Part shown: one piece after another, positions 35,259 to 49,000 of the stretch
Layout of the letters: every line of letters begins with the position of its first letter
How positions within the stretch are numbered: position 1 is the stretch's first letter
Origin: Leucaena leucocephala
Taxonomy: Eukaryota; Streptophyta; Magnoliopsida; Fabales; Fabaceae
Assembly (NCBI GenBank): GCA_037074615.1
Contig: CM073550.1
Span: 13,038,001 to 13,102,000 of the forward strand
DNA: 64,000 bases
Direction: 5' to 3'
Notes under the pieces: generated by a model
Databases searched by the model: none
What the model saw: the letters and a program-made list of their open reading frames with translations, nothing else
Told to the model about the DNA's origin: nothing
Position numbers and translations under genes: made by a program

Positions 35259-37827
35259 TTTTTCCATTTCAATGTAAATAATATAGGTTTTCCTTGTTTT
35301 ATTTGGCTATTCTTCTTTTGTAGCCAAAAGAACAGGTCTTCCAATTGAGGACAATTTTTCCATGATAATTAGAATATGCTTTTAGTTTTATCCATTAGCT
35401 AATATCTTTATGCTCACCATTGCTTTATTCCTTTGGTTTTTATTTCTGGGTGATGGAAAGGGTTTCCTTGATTATACTTTGACAGAATTACATTAAAGTT
35501 CCATGGACGATAATTAATTATAAAAAATCCTCTAAAATTATCAAACAATTGAATAGTCTCAAAAGGATTGGAGGTAATATCTTCCAATTATAAAATGATA
35601 CAATTGTCCTTACTATAATGAAACGTAAACCCTATCACTTATGGACAATTGTAACATGGACAATTGTATCATTTTACAATTTAAATTATTATCCTTAAGT
35701 CTCCTAGGATTATTCAGTTGTTTGATGATTTTAGAGAATTTTTTTATAACTAATTATTTTCTATTAGACTTGAGTACAATTCTCCCTTATTCTTTTGTGT
35801 ATCTATATTTTACTTCTTATATTGTCTTTTATCTATTTACAAGTCATTTTGTGAAATCTATGAATTAATTAATATATTTTCCAATAGTATCTTGACATGG
35901 ATATTGCCATGTAATTATAATAGAGAGAGTGATTGAGAGTGATTAGAATATTTTTGAAAAGATGGGATGGTTTTAAGAACATTAGTTAATTTGAACAGGC
36001 CTCCTTAATTTAGGGAGAGTTAGTTAAAAATAATTTATAAATAGAAATAGAGAGAATACAGTTTACATATAACGACTCACTTTACATCTTAACTATTTAC
36101 AAATTAGAGTTGAAAAACAGGCTAAACTGACAAGCTACAAACAGGTTTTGGGACAGGCTACACAGCCTGTCCCCTCCAAATCTATAAACCCATTTTTTTT
36201 AAAAATATTATTATTTATTTTATTTAAATATTACTTTGAATATTCTTATTATTAAATATTAATAAAGATGATTACTTATTTATTTATATGTGTTGACATA
36301 TTATAATTAATTAATATTATGTTAATGTTTATTTAGATTTATAGTTATAAAATTTGAGATTTTTTATAAAAAAATAAAAATTTTTAAGAGTATAATATTA
36401 ATAATTTTTATTATGCTAATATAATGTTATAATTTTTTTATTAAGATTTTAAAAATTTAAAAATAATTTTTTAAAATATTAAAAATAAAGAAAAGGACAG
36501 ATTGCCAGCTAACTTACCCTAAAATCTGATACTTTGTTAGCCTATTTTAAGGGAATATAAGCCTATTTTTAAATAGGTCAACTTATTTTTCACCTCCACC
36601 ATAAATTAAGGACGAACGTCAAGAATACTCCTCTGACAAGCAAACTAAGCGAAGCATTCCTTTTTTTTTTTTTTTTTAATGTTTTTAACAACACTATGAA
36701 GATCACCATTGCCACACTTCTATTTTGCCTTTAGACAATGAACCCACAAGGCATCATGTTTTACTAATGAAGCTTTCTTTTGACTTTGGAAATCTTTGAC
36801 CAAGTCCCCTATTTGCTTTGCTCTGTGTAATTTTATTCCAAGCAATTAAGTGCATTCTTATCTCTTGATCCTGGCTCCTACCGATCTTTTCAATTATTCC
36901 TTTAGCAAGAAGGAAAGACTTTTCCAGAAATTTTCATTTAAAAGTAATGTTGACTTAAAAATATTTTTGAGTGTATTGTGTCTCAGAAGTTCCGTAAGGT
37001 AACGATATTGTTTTATTCCATTAAAAAAAATAATATTTATTATTAAAAATATAATTTAATCTTAAATCTAAAAAAAAACTTTCACGATGCTTTTGGAACA
37101 AAACATTTTCGACTTGTCAAAGATTTACTCTATGACCGGACACTGCACAAAATCTTCTCATGGCACATTTCCCTACCTAACTATTTGTTAGTTTAGGTAA
37201 AATTTTAAAAAATAATTTATAAAAAAAAAGTAGATTTTAGATAAATTAAAAAAAATATTTTTAAAGAAAAATTTATGAAAAAATAAATAATTTTAAATAA
37301 ATGAATGTTTGGATAATTATTATTATAAGTATATTTATAAATAAAAAATATAAAAATGATATGATTTTATTAAAAATAATATATAATAGAGAGTAGAGAG
37401 AGTAGAAAAAATAGAGAAAAGAAAAAAAATAGTAGAGAAAAAAGAGAAGAGAAGAAAGATAATAAAGATAAGAGGAGATAAAGAAAAGAGAATATAAGAA
37501 AAAATAAATTTATAATATTAATTAAATAATTTATAAATATTTAGACTATTTTAAAAATTAATTTTAATAATTTATTTAAAATTTTAATTTTAAATTATAA
37601 TTTAATTTAAAAATTTTAATTAAAATTTTTACTAAAAACTTTTTAAAAATATAAGTTATAGAATGCCTATAATGAAATCATCTGGAAATTGAAGAAAAGA
37701 TAAGATCGGCTGCAAAGTAAAGACGAGACACGAAAGGCTTTGCCTAATCAGTTTTCACGTGGTAAATTTCGGAGCACGCGAATCTTCTTCGTTTCCATCC
37801 CTTTCGCTGGGCCACCATTGCTCTCGA
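35259..37827. other. Spacer between DiT2 copies C and D
   Basis: It contains the 3' flank of copy C (to about 35907, related to 29690-29806), an hAT-like MITE at about 36112-36592, a poly-T run at 36660-36678, and a probable third member of the 10700/31375 MITE family in reverse at about 37195-37660. I see no gene. Confidence 0.5.
36112..36592. mobile_element. hAT-like MITE
   Basis: The left end (gagttgaaaaacaggct) and the complement of the right end (gaggtgaaaaataag) match. Inner GC-richer blocks around gacaggctacacagcctgtcc stand out from the AT background. The exact ends and target-site duplication are uncertain. Confidence 0.45.
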
Positions 37828-40800
37828 ATGGAAATCTTGCACTTCACACTCTCTTACCCTCGCACTTCCTTCCTCCGTCATCGTTCTCGTCCAGTCTCCA
37901 CATCTCATTCGTCTCCTGTTGACTACAATTTCGCCTTCAACCCCATCTCTCTGATCAACCGTCTCTCATTTCCCCTTCTTTGAACTTTCCCTCCAAATCT
38001 TCCTTCACCTTTAATCCTCTCTCTATGCCCCACGTTGAATATCTCGCAATTCAAGATTCTCCGTCATCTTCACCGGTATTGCCGTCATCCTCACCCCCAG
38101 TTGCTCAAGGCGCCAAACCTTTACGATTTTTGATCTCCATTACTATTGGTCTCATCGTTCGCTTCTTAGTTCCTAAGCCCGTTGAAGTTACCTCTCAAGC
38201 ATGGCAGTTGCTCTCGATTTTTCTTTCCACCATTGCGGGTCTTGTTCTGAGTCCATTGCCAGTGGGAGCTTGGGCATTTCTCGGTTTAACGACCTCCGTC
38301 GCAACAAAAACGCTGAGTTTCTCTGCGGCTTTTAGCGCGTTCACTGACCAGGTCATTTGGTTGATTGTGATTTCATTCTTCTTCGCTCGCGGGTTTGTGA
38401 AAACTGGGTTAGGGGATAGGATTGCGACTTACTTCGTGAAGTGGTTGGGAAAGAGCACATTGGGACTGGCTTATGGGTTGACTTTTAGCGAAGTGCTTAT
38501 TGGGCCGGCTGTTCCCAGCACCACTGCAAGGGCCGGCGGCATCTTCTTGCCCATTGTCAAGTCATTGTCCCTCTCAGCAGGGAGTGAGCCCAATCATTCT
38601 ACTTCCAGAAAGCTGGGGTCTTATCTTATCCAGACGCAATTTCAGGTTGGTTTTCTTTTGCGACCTATTTAATTAACTGCTATCCTTGGTTAGTGTGCAA
38701 AAAGTATGAAATTGATTATTCATGTTGAGTAAAACTCTTCATTTAAATGCCTTTAAAATGGTTTTAAGTTTCAGTTGCTATCATTCAAGTAATAATTAAT
38801 TAGGAACAGACTATAAATTTCATTTTTCTTTTCTAATTTAGCTGTTGTGAAACAAATTGAAAACTTTCTTGACATTATTGATTTGGTGTGTACTTTACTG
38901 TATTTCAAACTGGCATCTTCTTTCTAAGTGTCAGGGCTTGACTACACTAAATATAGCTATTGTAATTATGAATTTTGGAAACGGTAATCATAGATTCTGA
39001 TGCTGTAGGATTCTCTGCTTTGTGTGTGTTACTTCTTATTTGAGACTGACCATCATTTGATGATGAAGTGACCTGTGCACTGCTGTGCTTGTGACAGTCT
39101 TCTGCTAATTCTAGTGCTCTTTTCCTAACTGCTGCTGCTCAAAACCTGCTATGCCTTAAATTAGCAGAGGAGCTTGGGGTGATAATTGACAATCCATGGT
39201 TTACATGGTTTAAAGCGGCTAGTTTACCGGCATTGATTTCTCTACTTGCCACACCATTGATTTTATACAAACTATATCCACCTCAACTTAAAGACACACC
39301 AGAGGCGCCTGCCATGGCTGCAGTCAAACTGGAAAGTATGGGTCCTGTCACTCGAAATGAATGGATTTTGATTGGTACGATGCTGCTTGCAGTCTCTTTG
39401 TGGCTTTTTGGGTATGTCAGATATCTTATTTCAAATAATTTGAAAATGTAGCTGTCATTTCTTGTCTCTTTTTTTTTTTTTGTTTTAATTCAATGTATCA
39501 ATAATTTTCTTGTTATGATATTTTATATGCATGATCAATATTGTAATTTTATATACAACTATCAAACTCAAATAGATGTAATTCATATTTTATAAGAATG
39601 TATTTGACAGTTAGTGTCATGTTATGCCAGTATATAACCAGAAAGTGATTTTTTAAAAAAAAAATTGTATTTCATCTATGATACAGACAATATGTTTAAT
39701 TTGTTTTCCCTTGGTTGGAACAGATGGTTAGAAACTGAAATTGTCTCAATTTGATATGAACAGAGGATGCAAAGTTATTTTTTTGAGAATTAGTGTCCAA
39801 TCTCTGCATTTTCTGGGCCTATATAATGTATGATTTTGAAAGAGATCTTTCTCATTTGATGCCTACGTATACATTACTTAATCATTACACCTGTATTGAT
39901 GTTTGTAGCAATGCGAAACTTGTTACATTTGCACATAGCTCTTCTCTCATAATGAAATTTCTAGTAATTGAATTCTATGCAATCAATATTTCCTAATCCT
40001 GCAGGGGGACTATCGGTATACCAAGTACTGTAGCTTCAATGATTGGCTTATCAATACTCCTTGTATTTGGAGTTCTTGATTGGAATGATTGCTTGAATGA
40101 AAAATCAGCATGGGATACCCTGACTTGGTTTGCCGTTTTAGTGGGGATGGCTGGCCAGTTGACAAACCTTGGTATTGTAGGGTGGATGTCTAATTGTGTG
40201 GCCAACTTTCTTCAATCTTTCTCTCTGAGCTGGCCTGCTTCATTAATTGTTCTTCTGGCATCATATTTTTCCATCCACTACGTTTTTGCTAGTCAGACAG
40301 GACATGTTGGGGCTTTATATTCTCCATTTCTCGCTATGAATAAGGCAGCTGGTGTTCCTGTTGTGCTGGCAGCGCTGGCTCTAGGTTATGTCACTGATCT
40401 TTTTGGTTCAATAACACACTATAGTAGTGGTCAGGCTGCTGTATATTATGGAGGTATGCCCCCCCTTTTCAATGCCGTAGCTTTTTCCCCATTTGTGAAT
40501 TTTTCTTTCATCTATTTTACTCTTTAGCTTGTGTTTATTGAGTCATTTAGTTGTAATTTCTTTGAACCATGCCTATTTGGCCATGGCCCACAAAAGAGAA
40601 TAACCAAAATAGGCTAGACATAATAGAGGAAAGGGTGAGCTGGCAAGGAGAAAAGAGAGAGGGAGGGAGTTGGTAAGTGAGAGAGAGATATATATTGGTT
40701 TAGGGAGTTTTTTTTTTTCTTTTTCCTTTTTTTTAGGGGTGGGGTTGGGGTGTGTGTGTGTTGGGCGCTAAGCAAGCATTGGTTGTTCCATGGGGTGGCC

Positions 40801-40982
40801 TAGACATTTAAAAGTTAGAGTGGTGGTTTTCATCTGTAATTCATTTTTATTCGTATTCCTTTGTTTGACCTTTGATTAGAAAGTATATCTCGACTTTCAT
40901 TACATAAAAGAAATACAAGATTACAGTGGGTTCCATCATATGTCGTGGTTCAAGTGCATATATCTATCAATCTTATGAACTA

Positions 40983-41299
40983 CTCCCTCCCGTTCAAAAT
41001 ATAAGCTTCAAACTTGTGATGTGGTATTTTTTTTTTTATAAGTTTCAATTTAGCTTTGTCTGATCATTTAATGTATTTTTCTGTTTTATTCCTAATTAAT
41101 TATATGTCTCTCTCATCTATTTTCCACTCATTCTCTCTCATCCCTTTTTCTATTCAGTATCTCTCCCACTCACCCTCTCCATAAATAAGGGTGTTTTAGG
41201 AAAATAGGTTATATTCCTTACATATTTATTGCCTTTAACCAACTTTCCGAATGGCGTAATTTAGTTATTTGAAGCTTATATTTCGAACCGGAAGGAGTG
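40983..41299. mobile_element. Stowaway MITE in intron 3 of DiT2 copy D
   Basis: It is 317 bp with ends ctccctcccgttcaaaatat and, in complement, ctccttccggttcgaaatat, flanked by TA (40981-40982 and 41300-41301). The same intron of copy B lacks it (single junction near 27731), so it inserted after the duplication. Confidence 0.85.
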
Positions 41300-41613
41300 T
41301 ATGTTAGTCTTTTTCTGTTCTGATGCATTTTTTTCTTGTACTCCCTCTCATTTTATTCTTGTTTGGTTGAGGATTACAGTGAATGGAATAGAAAGGAAGC
41401 TGGTTTTTTTTTGCTCAAAATAAAAAGAGCTAGTTTTAAATCTTAAAAGACCTGCAAAAATTAATCTTCTAGGAGACCAGTTTTCTCCTTACTGATTCTG
41501 TTGGTAACCTGCAACCAAAGGCTATTCCTTGTGAACGCATTTCTAATCTTAATTTAACATCCCTTCCATGCTCTCTCTTTCTGATCTATCTCAAGATATA
41601 TGTTAAATCCTGA

Positions 41614-41705
41614 GAGCTTATGATATTATAATTTTTTTGGTCTTTTTTTGACAGCTGGTGAGCTGATGATGTTATAATTTTTTTGGTCTTTTTTTGACAG
41701 CTGGT
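41614..41705 (+). repeat. 46-bp tandem duplication doubling the exon 4 splice acceptor of copy D
   Basis: Bases 41614-41659 and 41660-41705 are near-identical and each contains the pyrimidine tract and tttgacag|ctggt acceptor. Use of the second acceptor gives the normal reading frame. Use of the first leads to a stop after a few codons. Copies A, B and C have one acceptor. Confidence 0.9.
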
Positions 41706-41816
41706 TATGTAGACCTTCCTGATATATTCAAAATCGGGTTCATTGTGGCTTTTTTTAATGCTATCATCTGGGGAGTTGTTGGCTCTTTCTGGTGGAAGTT
41801 TGTGGGCTTGTATTAA

Positions 41817-42916
41817 TTTTCCATTTCAATGTAAGTAATATCGGTTTTCGTTGTTTCAATCGGCCATTCTTCTTTGCAGCCAAAAGAACAAGTCTTCCAT
41901 TTGAGGGCAGTTGAGCTCATCATTTTGCCATGATAATTGAAATCTGCTTTTAGTTTTATCCATTAGTGGATATCTTTATGCTTATCATTGCTATATTGCA
42001 TACAGTCAACAATACATGAGTTCTGAAAGAAACCATGAAATAGGACAAAAGGAGACTGCAATAAAAAAGCTATAGGTTCAAATAGAGAAAAAAGATAAGC
42101 ACAACATGTTGGCCTATATGAGTTCATGTGAATCAACTCACCTAAACTTTTCTCTTTATTGTCACCAAACACAAAAAAATAAAACAAACAACATAGAAAT
42201 TAATCTAGTCCTACAATGTTCTTGGGTGGTAGCTACTTGCAAGTAGCAACTATATCAATTAGACAGGATAAAAATGGATCCACCTTGCAAACATTTCATA
42301 GGATCTTCTATTGTAGTACTCTGTGGGAGAATGCCCTGACCCCTGTTTAAACCATAGACACAGAACATTACTTTTATGCATTCATTAATCTCACTTTGGG
42401 GAATAACTTGTGATGATTTTTATTACCTTCACAGTTAAATATGTCAAGCGATATGAGTAACTTTTATATATAATCTTGTACCTGCACCAATAACTAATAC
42501 TCAGATTCATATGAAAGATGTAGCCAACCTGTCATGCAGCTAATGCATGTTTTGCAGTTATAAACCAAACAGGCACCAATTTTTCAGGTATCTTAGAGCG
42601 TGTTTTGTTTGATGTTGAAAACCACCAAAACTATGGTTTTACCATGATTTTGGTGATTTTTAATGTAAAACTAAACACATACTTAACGATCAATGTGGTC
42701 CTGACACTTGAGTTCAACGTGCATAGACACATGCCAAAACATGGAAAAAAGAATGAAAGAAAGGAAAGAAATCAGAACAAAAGAAAAATGAACTATAACT
42801 AGGACGCATTTGGCTTAGATAATATATAACTTTTTTTGTTTTTTGGGGAGAAAGTGATAAGGAATTCAAAATGTAGAATACATACGTAGATTTGAAGCTT
42901 GCATATACTGACTTAC
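41817..42916. other. Junction between DiT2 copy D flank and SCPL remnant
   Basis: The sequence resembles the 3' flank of copy B up to about 42790 and then becomes intron of the carboxypeptidase pseudogene. The expected last SCPL exon is not found here. I see no other gene. Confidence 0.55.
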
Positions 42917-45900
42917 CCTGCAACCTGACCATCCACAAACCAAAGACGCCGAGAATACTCTTTTGTTATGTTAAGGTCCTTTATCCATTGTTCTGTGGCT
43001 AAATGGGGGACAACAAGATCGTGATCACCCCTACAACACAATAAATAGGAAAAGAAAACAAGTGAAGCATTTTTAGATGACCTAAGTGAATGAAACTTCA
43101 ACTTCACTATTGAAAATCTGATTTAATATGTTCTTTGAAATATATACTCAAGAGACTTACGTATAAAGCAAGACTCGCAAATCTGTTTTAGTAAAACTCT
43201 TCTGGTAGCTGAAGGCAGAATCAAGATTATGATCATACAGTTCCTGTATGACAAGATTGCATCTGCACCACCTCTTCACGGTTCCCTGTATACAGTTTGA
43301 AATTTGTGAATGAATATTATATATAATGAGATCGTGAGCTTGTTAGATGAAGTCTTGAAAGAGAAATTTCAAATACAAGTCACTTGTCTAAATTGTCTAT
43401 ATCAATAACTGCATTTTTTTCCTTTTAATACCTTTCATTAACATTTGGGACTCAAAACTATGAGAGGGAAATCAGAAAACACGTTAAGATTAATTCAATT
43501 TACTATGTAAGGAGGTCAATCATTTCTTTAGGGTTAATTAGTTAAACTTCCTTTAAACAATTCTCTTAATATCTGTGAAATAGGCATTTGTGACTTATAA
43601 ATGAAGTATTAATATGTGTTTGATCAAGATACAAAAGGCAAGGGACTTAACAATGTACCTCTCTGATATGAAGTGCTTCTTTAACAGTCTCATTATTTGC
43701 CCATGCATATGAAAGTACATAAGCAGAATTCTGCATAAGAAAAATGGGTGAGTAGTTTCATGAAGTATATATCAGAAATGGTATGGAGGGCAATAAGGTA
43801 AAATGACAACTAGATAGATAGATAGTTATAGACCTTGCACCATCATTGTGGAAAAGATAGGCCAGAGAAACGTCTTGATTTCTTTCCTTGGAGACTTCTT
43901 CCAGATTGAGTATCATCTTCTGGTTTTGGTGAATTAGTCACACATTGTGGACCCAAAAAGTTCTCAGTTTATATATCATTCAGCGGTTGGAAATTAATTA
44001 GAAAAGTCATGATGTGTGTGTCAGATAATTAGGTCAGACAATAATTGTTTGGGAAAACTATTTTGGTACTTATACTTTCCCTCAATTTTTAATTTGGTAC
44101 ATGTTTTTTCCTTATTAAATCCTTTATTTTCTGTTAACCTCTGTAACTTTGCTCTGTTATCGCTGTTATCCTTGTATAGAAGCTAATTGAGTTGACTGAA
44201 CAAAATTAAATGATTTAATAAGGAGAAAAACCAACATAGTTACTAAATTAAAAATTGAGGGAAGCTATAGATACCTATAAAATGGTTTTCCCTAATTCTT
44301 TTTTTTTTGGGTAAACTGTTTGTTAAAGAAATTAATGCTAACAAATAATTTCAAACAAAACAGAATAAGATCTCATCAATCTATCCAATTGCTTCTTTAC
44401 ATTTGATATTTGAGGGGTCCACAATATAAAACTGTCCCTTGCAGCTCTCTTTGGCTCTCTGAGTATGAGCTCAAACATTAAATTCAACCAAAACAAATTT
44501 ACATAATGGATGAAATTAAAACAAGTCTGATAAAAATTTGATTTGATTTCCTGGTATAGTTTGTTCCCTGTAAGTCCCAATCTGTAAGCTATCTCTATTT
44601 CTGCATTTTCTTCTAATTCATTACCTTGAAGTGGAGACCCACTTATGAATCCCTAAATACACTCTTTTTTTTTTTTCTAAAATGACGTTAGAACTTAAAA
44701 TACACATCGCATATTTATATGTATGATGTGTCACTTACTATTAACTTTAAGTGTGGCTTTATTCCAGCATCATCATCTGCAGTTTCGTTAAAGTAGCAAG
44801 CTGGTGAGTAGCGATTGATGAAATTGAACTGAATGGGAATATTGTTTGAAAAATCTCACAAGGTTTGAGTTTACTAAGAAAATTCATTATCATGGGTTTC
44901 ATATTTGGAAGTTGAGGTTAGAAGGAGATAAAAGGTTGATTATTCAGAATTAACATCTAAGATATACTGAACAATGATTGGCACAACTATGCCGCTATAT
45001 GAATCGCTTGCTATGAAGATGTGATTCTCCATGTACTCAGGGTGTTCTACCAACCACTGCAATAGTTGGAGTAAAAGTTACAATCAGTACAAGTTACAAT
45101 TCTTCGCTTCTGATCTACAGAGAAAGGAGTGCATTTTTTGTTCTGAGTAAGAGTTTATATTTCCTTATTTGTCCTGAAATCAATTTAATTTTCTGTTATT
45201 TAGGCTGTGCATGTGTCTGAACTAGCAAACCGTTTCAGCCCTTTTCAATGTGACTATTTCCTTTGAAATTGGGTTGTGCAATATAGTTAAGTTACAACAA
45301 GACTAATGATAATTGCTTGAATGACACACTTGTAAACATAAGATGAAGTTCTAAGTTTTAAGCAAAGCATAAGGGATCAAACTGTAAATTCATACCTATG
45401 TTTACCTTTCTCAAGAACTTGTATGATTGTCTTGCTGATGAAGTGTGTGATACAACCTAATCTTGTGGGTCTTTAGCATATGACAATCCAGTTCCAACAG
45501 GTGCATCTAGAAATATGATGCTAGCAGTCTGCCAAATTCATGCTGAAACATTAGAGCTGTGTGTGTATTGGATCTTTACTGACAGTGAGCAATGAGAGTG
45601 ATTGGTAATTCACTTCTATATTTCTTCATCTATATTGATACATATGACTGGATCATTCAATCTGAAAGCGTGATATCCAGAGAATAACAGAGCAAATCAA
45701 GGAATACACATAATGATACAATCATAATCATAATCCCCCATGATCTCGCCTATATTATCCCTATAATCTCTCTTAATATATTCTAATATCTCCTATACTC
45801 CCCCTTAAGTTTGAGCATAAATATTGATTATGTCTAACTTGCCAATTAGATATTCGAATTTATCTTGAGTCAATCCCTTTGTGAGCACATCGGCAGTTTG

Positions 45901-46008
45901 TTCTCTGGAGGGAACGTATTTAAGTGCAATTATCCCAGCATCAATTTTTTCTCTTATGACATGTCGATCTATCTCTACATGTTTTGTTCTGTCATGTTAA
46001 ATTGGGTT

Positions 46009-49000
46009 TTAGGACATGTTGATAGTTGCCATATTGTCGGAGAACAACTTGAGGGGTATTTCTGTGATCATTCCTAATTCTTCCAGTACTTGTTTTACCC
46101 ATAATCCTTCACACATTCCTAGGGCTATGGCTCTGAACTCAGTTTCAGCGCTACTTCTAGCAACTACATTTCGCTTCTTACTTTGCCAAGTGACTAAGTT
46201 TACCCACGCATAAGTAACATAGCCCAAGGTTGATCTTCTATTGTCTTGGTCTCTTGTCTAATCAGCTTCTGTGAGCATTTCTATATTTTTCTTTTCAGAT
46301 TTTTTGAATAGGAGACCTAGATCAGGTGAACCCTTCAGATATCTAAGAATTCTGTAGATTTCATTCAAGTGCTTCTGTTTGGGGTGATGAGAGTGTTGAC
46401 TTATAACACTGACAGCATAAGCAATGTCTGGCCTCGTGTGTGAGAGATAAATCAGCTTTCCTACCATGCGCTGTTGTCTTCCCATATCTACATCCTTACT
46501 CAGATCTTCATCATCTCCAATCTTATCAACCCGAATAGGGGTATCGCTAGGTCTGCAACCTAACATACCAGTTTCTCCTAAGAGATCCAGTATGTACTTT
46601 TTTCTAGGAGATATTAATTCCTTTCTCATATTTGGCCACCTCCATGACTAAGAAATATTTCATTTTTCCCAGATATTTGACTTGGAATTCTTGGTTAAGT
46701 GCCACTTTAATTTTTTCAATTTCTGCTGGATTGTCACATGTGAGAATAATGGCATTCACATATACTGCTAATACCACGAGTGTTCCGTTCAAGCGTCTTA
46801 AAAATAGAGTGTGATCACTCAATCCCTATGTATAGCCCTATTTCTTTACTACTTTGGTAAACCTCTCAAACCATACTCGAGGAGACTGTTTCAGGCCATA
46901 TAGAGATTTCTTCAGCTTACATACTTGACATTCCTTCTTTCCAAGGAATCCTGGAGGCATCTTCATATATACTTCCTTAAGTAAAGCCTTTAGCCACTAG
47001 TCATGCTTTATATTTGTCAAGATTTCTATCAGCAAAGTATTTTACACCCTATTGCTCTTTTCCCTTTGGGTAGATCAACTGCTTCCCACGTTTCATTTCT
47101 CTCCAGTACCCCTATTTCTTCCCTTATTGCTTGTCTCCATTTAGGGCTCGCAAGGGTCTCATTTATATTCTATGGTATTCTGAGTTAATCAAGGTGGAAA
47201 ACAAAAGTATGATGTTTAGATGATAAAGCTTGGTAAGAGACAAACCTCTCTATAGGATGTCTGGTACATGTCGTGGGTTTTCTCACTATTATTAGAAGAT
47301 CAAGATCATTGTTCCCTACTTGTGATTGTTCTGGACCTGCACTTGGTTCTGACTCTTGGTGTGCATTATTCACTAGAGGGTCATTATCTGTCATGTTTCT
47401 GTAGGCATAGACTTGTCCCCACTTATTTGTGCTTCCCTCTGAACTAGTGTGGCCTTCAGTTTCTCTAGTTTTTGCATTTGTTGGTATGTCTAGTGTATAG
47501 AATATGTCGGGTTCTTAGTGGAGGCACAATGATTGGGTGCCAAGAGTTTTAAGTTTCTGAGGCTTACTCTAAGTCCCCCTGAACCGAAAGAGAGGTATAA
47601 AAGGGGATGGTTTCATGAAAGGTGACATCACAAGTGATATAAAGACGTTTAGTCAAAGGATCAAAGCATTTGTATCCCTTTTGGGTACTAGCAAGTCCTA
47701 GGTAAATGCATTTGGCAGCCTTTGGGTTAAGTTTAGAGGTATGATGGAGATGAACAAAGGTAGTGCACCCAAAAACCTTGAGAGGAAGGGTGTTTTCGAG
47801 GTAGGTAAGTGAAAATGATCCTGAAGAACTTAAAGAAGAGTACCGAAAAATAAGGGTTTATATAGGCATTCAGTTGATTAAAAAAGTAGCCATGAGGATA
47901 GCATCAGTCCAATAGAAACTAGGGACATTACTACCAAAAAAAAAGAGCCCTAACAGATTCTGGAAGGTGCCTATTTTTCCATTCAGCAATACCATTTTGC
48001 TGGGGGCTAATGGGAGATGTCGTGTGTTTTGCGAAAATTAGATAGGGAACGATTGAAGTACTCAGTGCTATTGTCAGTGTGAAGATTTTGAATTTTTGTA
48101 TCAAATTGAGTGAGAATCATATTATAGAAATCAACAAAGGTGTGATATACTTCGGTTTTATCCTTTAAAAGGAAAACCCAACTGACACGAGTATGATCAT
48201 CAATTAGGGTCATAAACCATATTGACTGGGTGCGGGTGGAGACCCTGGATGGTCCCCACAAGTCACTGTGAATAATGGAAAAAGGTTTAGATGGACGATA
48301 TGGTGTACTGGGAAAATAAGTGTAATGATGTTTGGTAAGTTTACATGAATCACAAGAAAAATCTGAATTTTTATTAGAGTAGATTGTAGGAAACATCTTA
48401 TACATATATTGAAAGTTCGGATGTCCTAATCGCTTGTGCCACAACTCCAATTCACTAGCCTTAGGGAGAGACACGTTATGACATAAATAAGATACGGATT
48501 CATGACAATCATCCAGATAATAGAGCCCATCGAGCTTCTTAGTAACACCAATTATCATCCCCGTGAGCAGATCCTGAAACATAAAATAGGTAGCAGAAAA
48601 TTTAGCTTGACATCTTTCATCCCGAGTTAGCTAGCTAACAAATAATAAATTATGTTGTAAGTTTGGAACATGTAGAACATTATGAAGGGTCAGAGTTGGT
48701 GAGATATTAATAGTACCACTACCCGCAATCAGAGAATCAAAGGCATCAGCAATTTTAACCATAATATGTGATTGTGCAGGGGTATATTGATGAAAGAGTG
48801 ATGCTTCATTTGTCATGTGATCTGAGGCACCGGAGCCAACAATCCAGCAGATTTCTGGAGATTCATCCTTAATAATAGTAAGAGCTTTAAAGAAATTACC
48901 TCGCTTTACAACAGTAGCAATTGGTTGCTTACGGGATTAATTCTCAAGTGCAATTAAATGCTCTAAAATGAGAGTCAATAGATCTTGGGAAGTAGCCCTA

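Larger units (their letters stand above)
37828..41816 (+). pseudogene. DiT2-like translocator copy D: intact core, frameshifted transit-peptide region
   Basis: Exons 2-4 (39098-39411, 40005-40453, 41701-41816) have exactly the same lengths as in copy B and stay open to a TAA stop. The core of exon 1 is open to its donor at 38645. The 5' end is broken. The ATG matching copy B (37828) runs into TGA at 37981-37983, because the transit-peptide region carries small deletions and a ~7-base insertion near 37983. The first ATG in frame with the core is 38025 (MPHVEYLAIQD). A protein started there would keep the carrier but have only a short Ser-rich leader, so plastid import is doubtful. Either this is a young pseudogene or it starts in an unusual way. 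A 46-bp duplication also doubled the exon 4 acceptor, and intron 3 holds a MITE. Confidence 0.8.
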
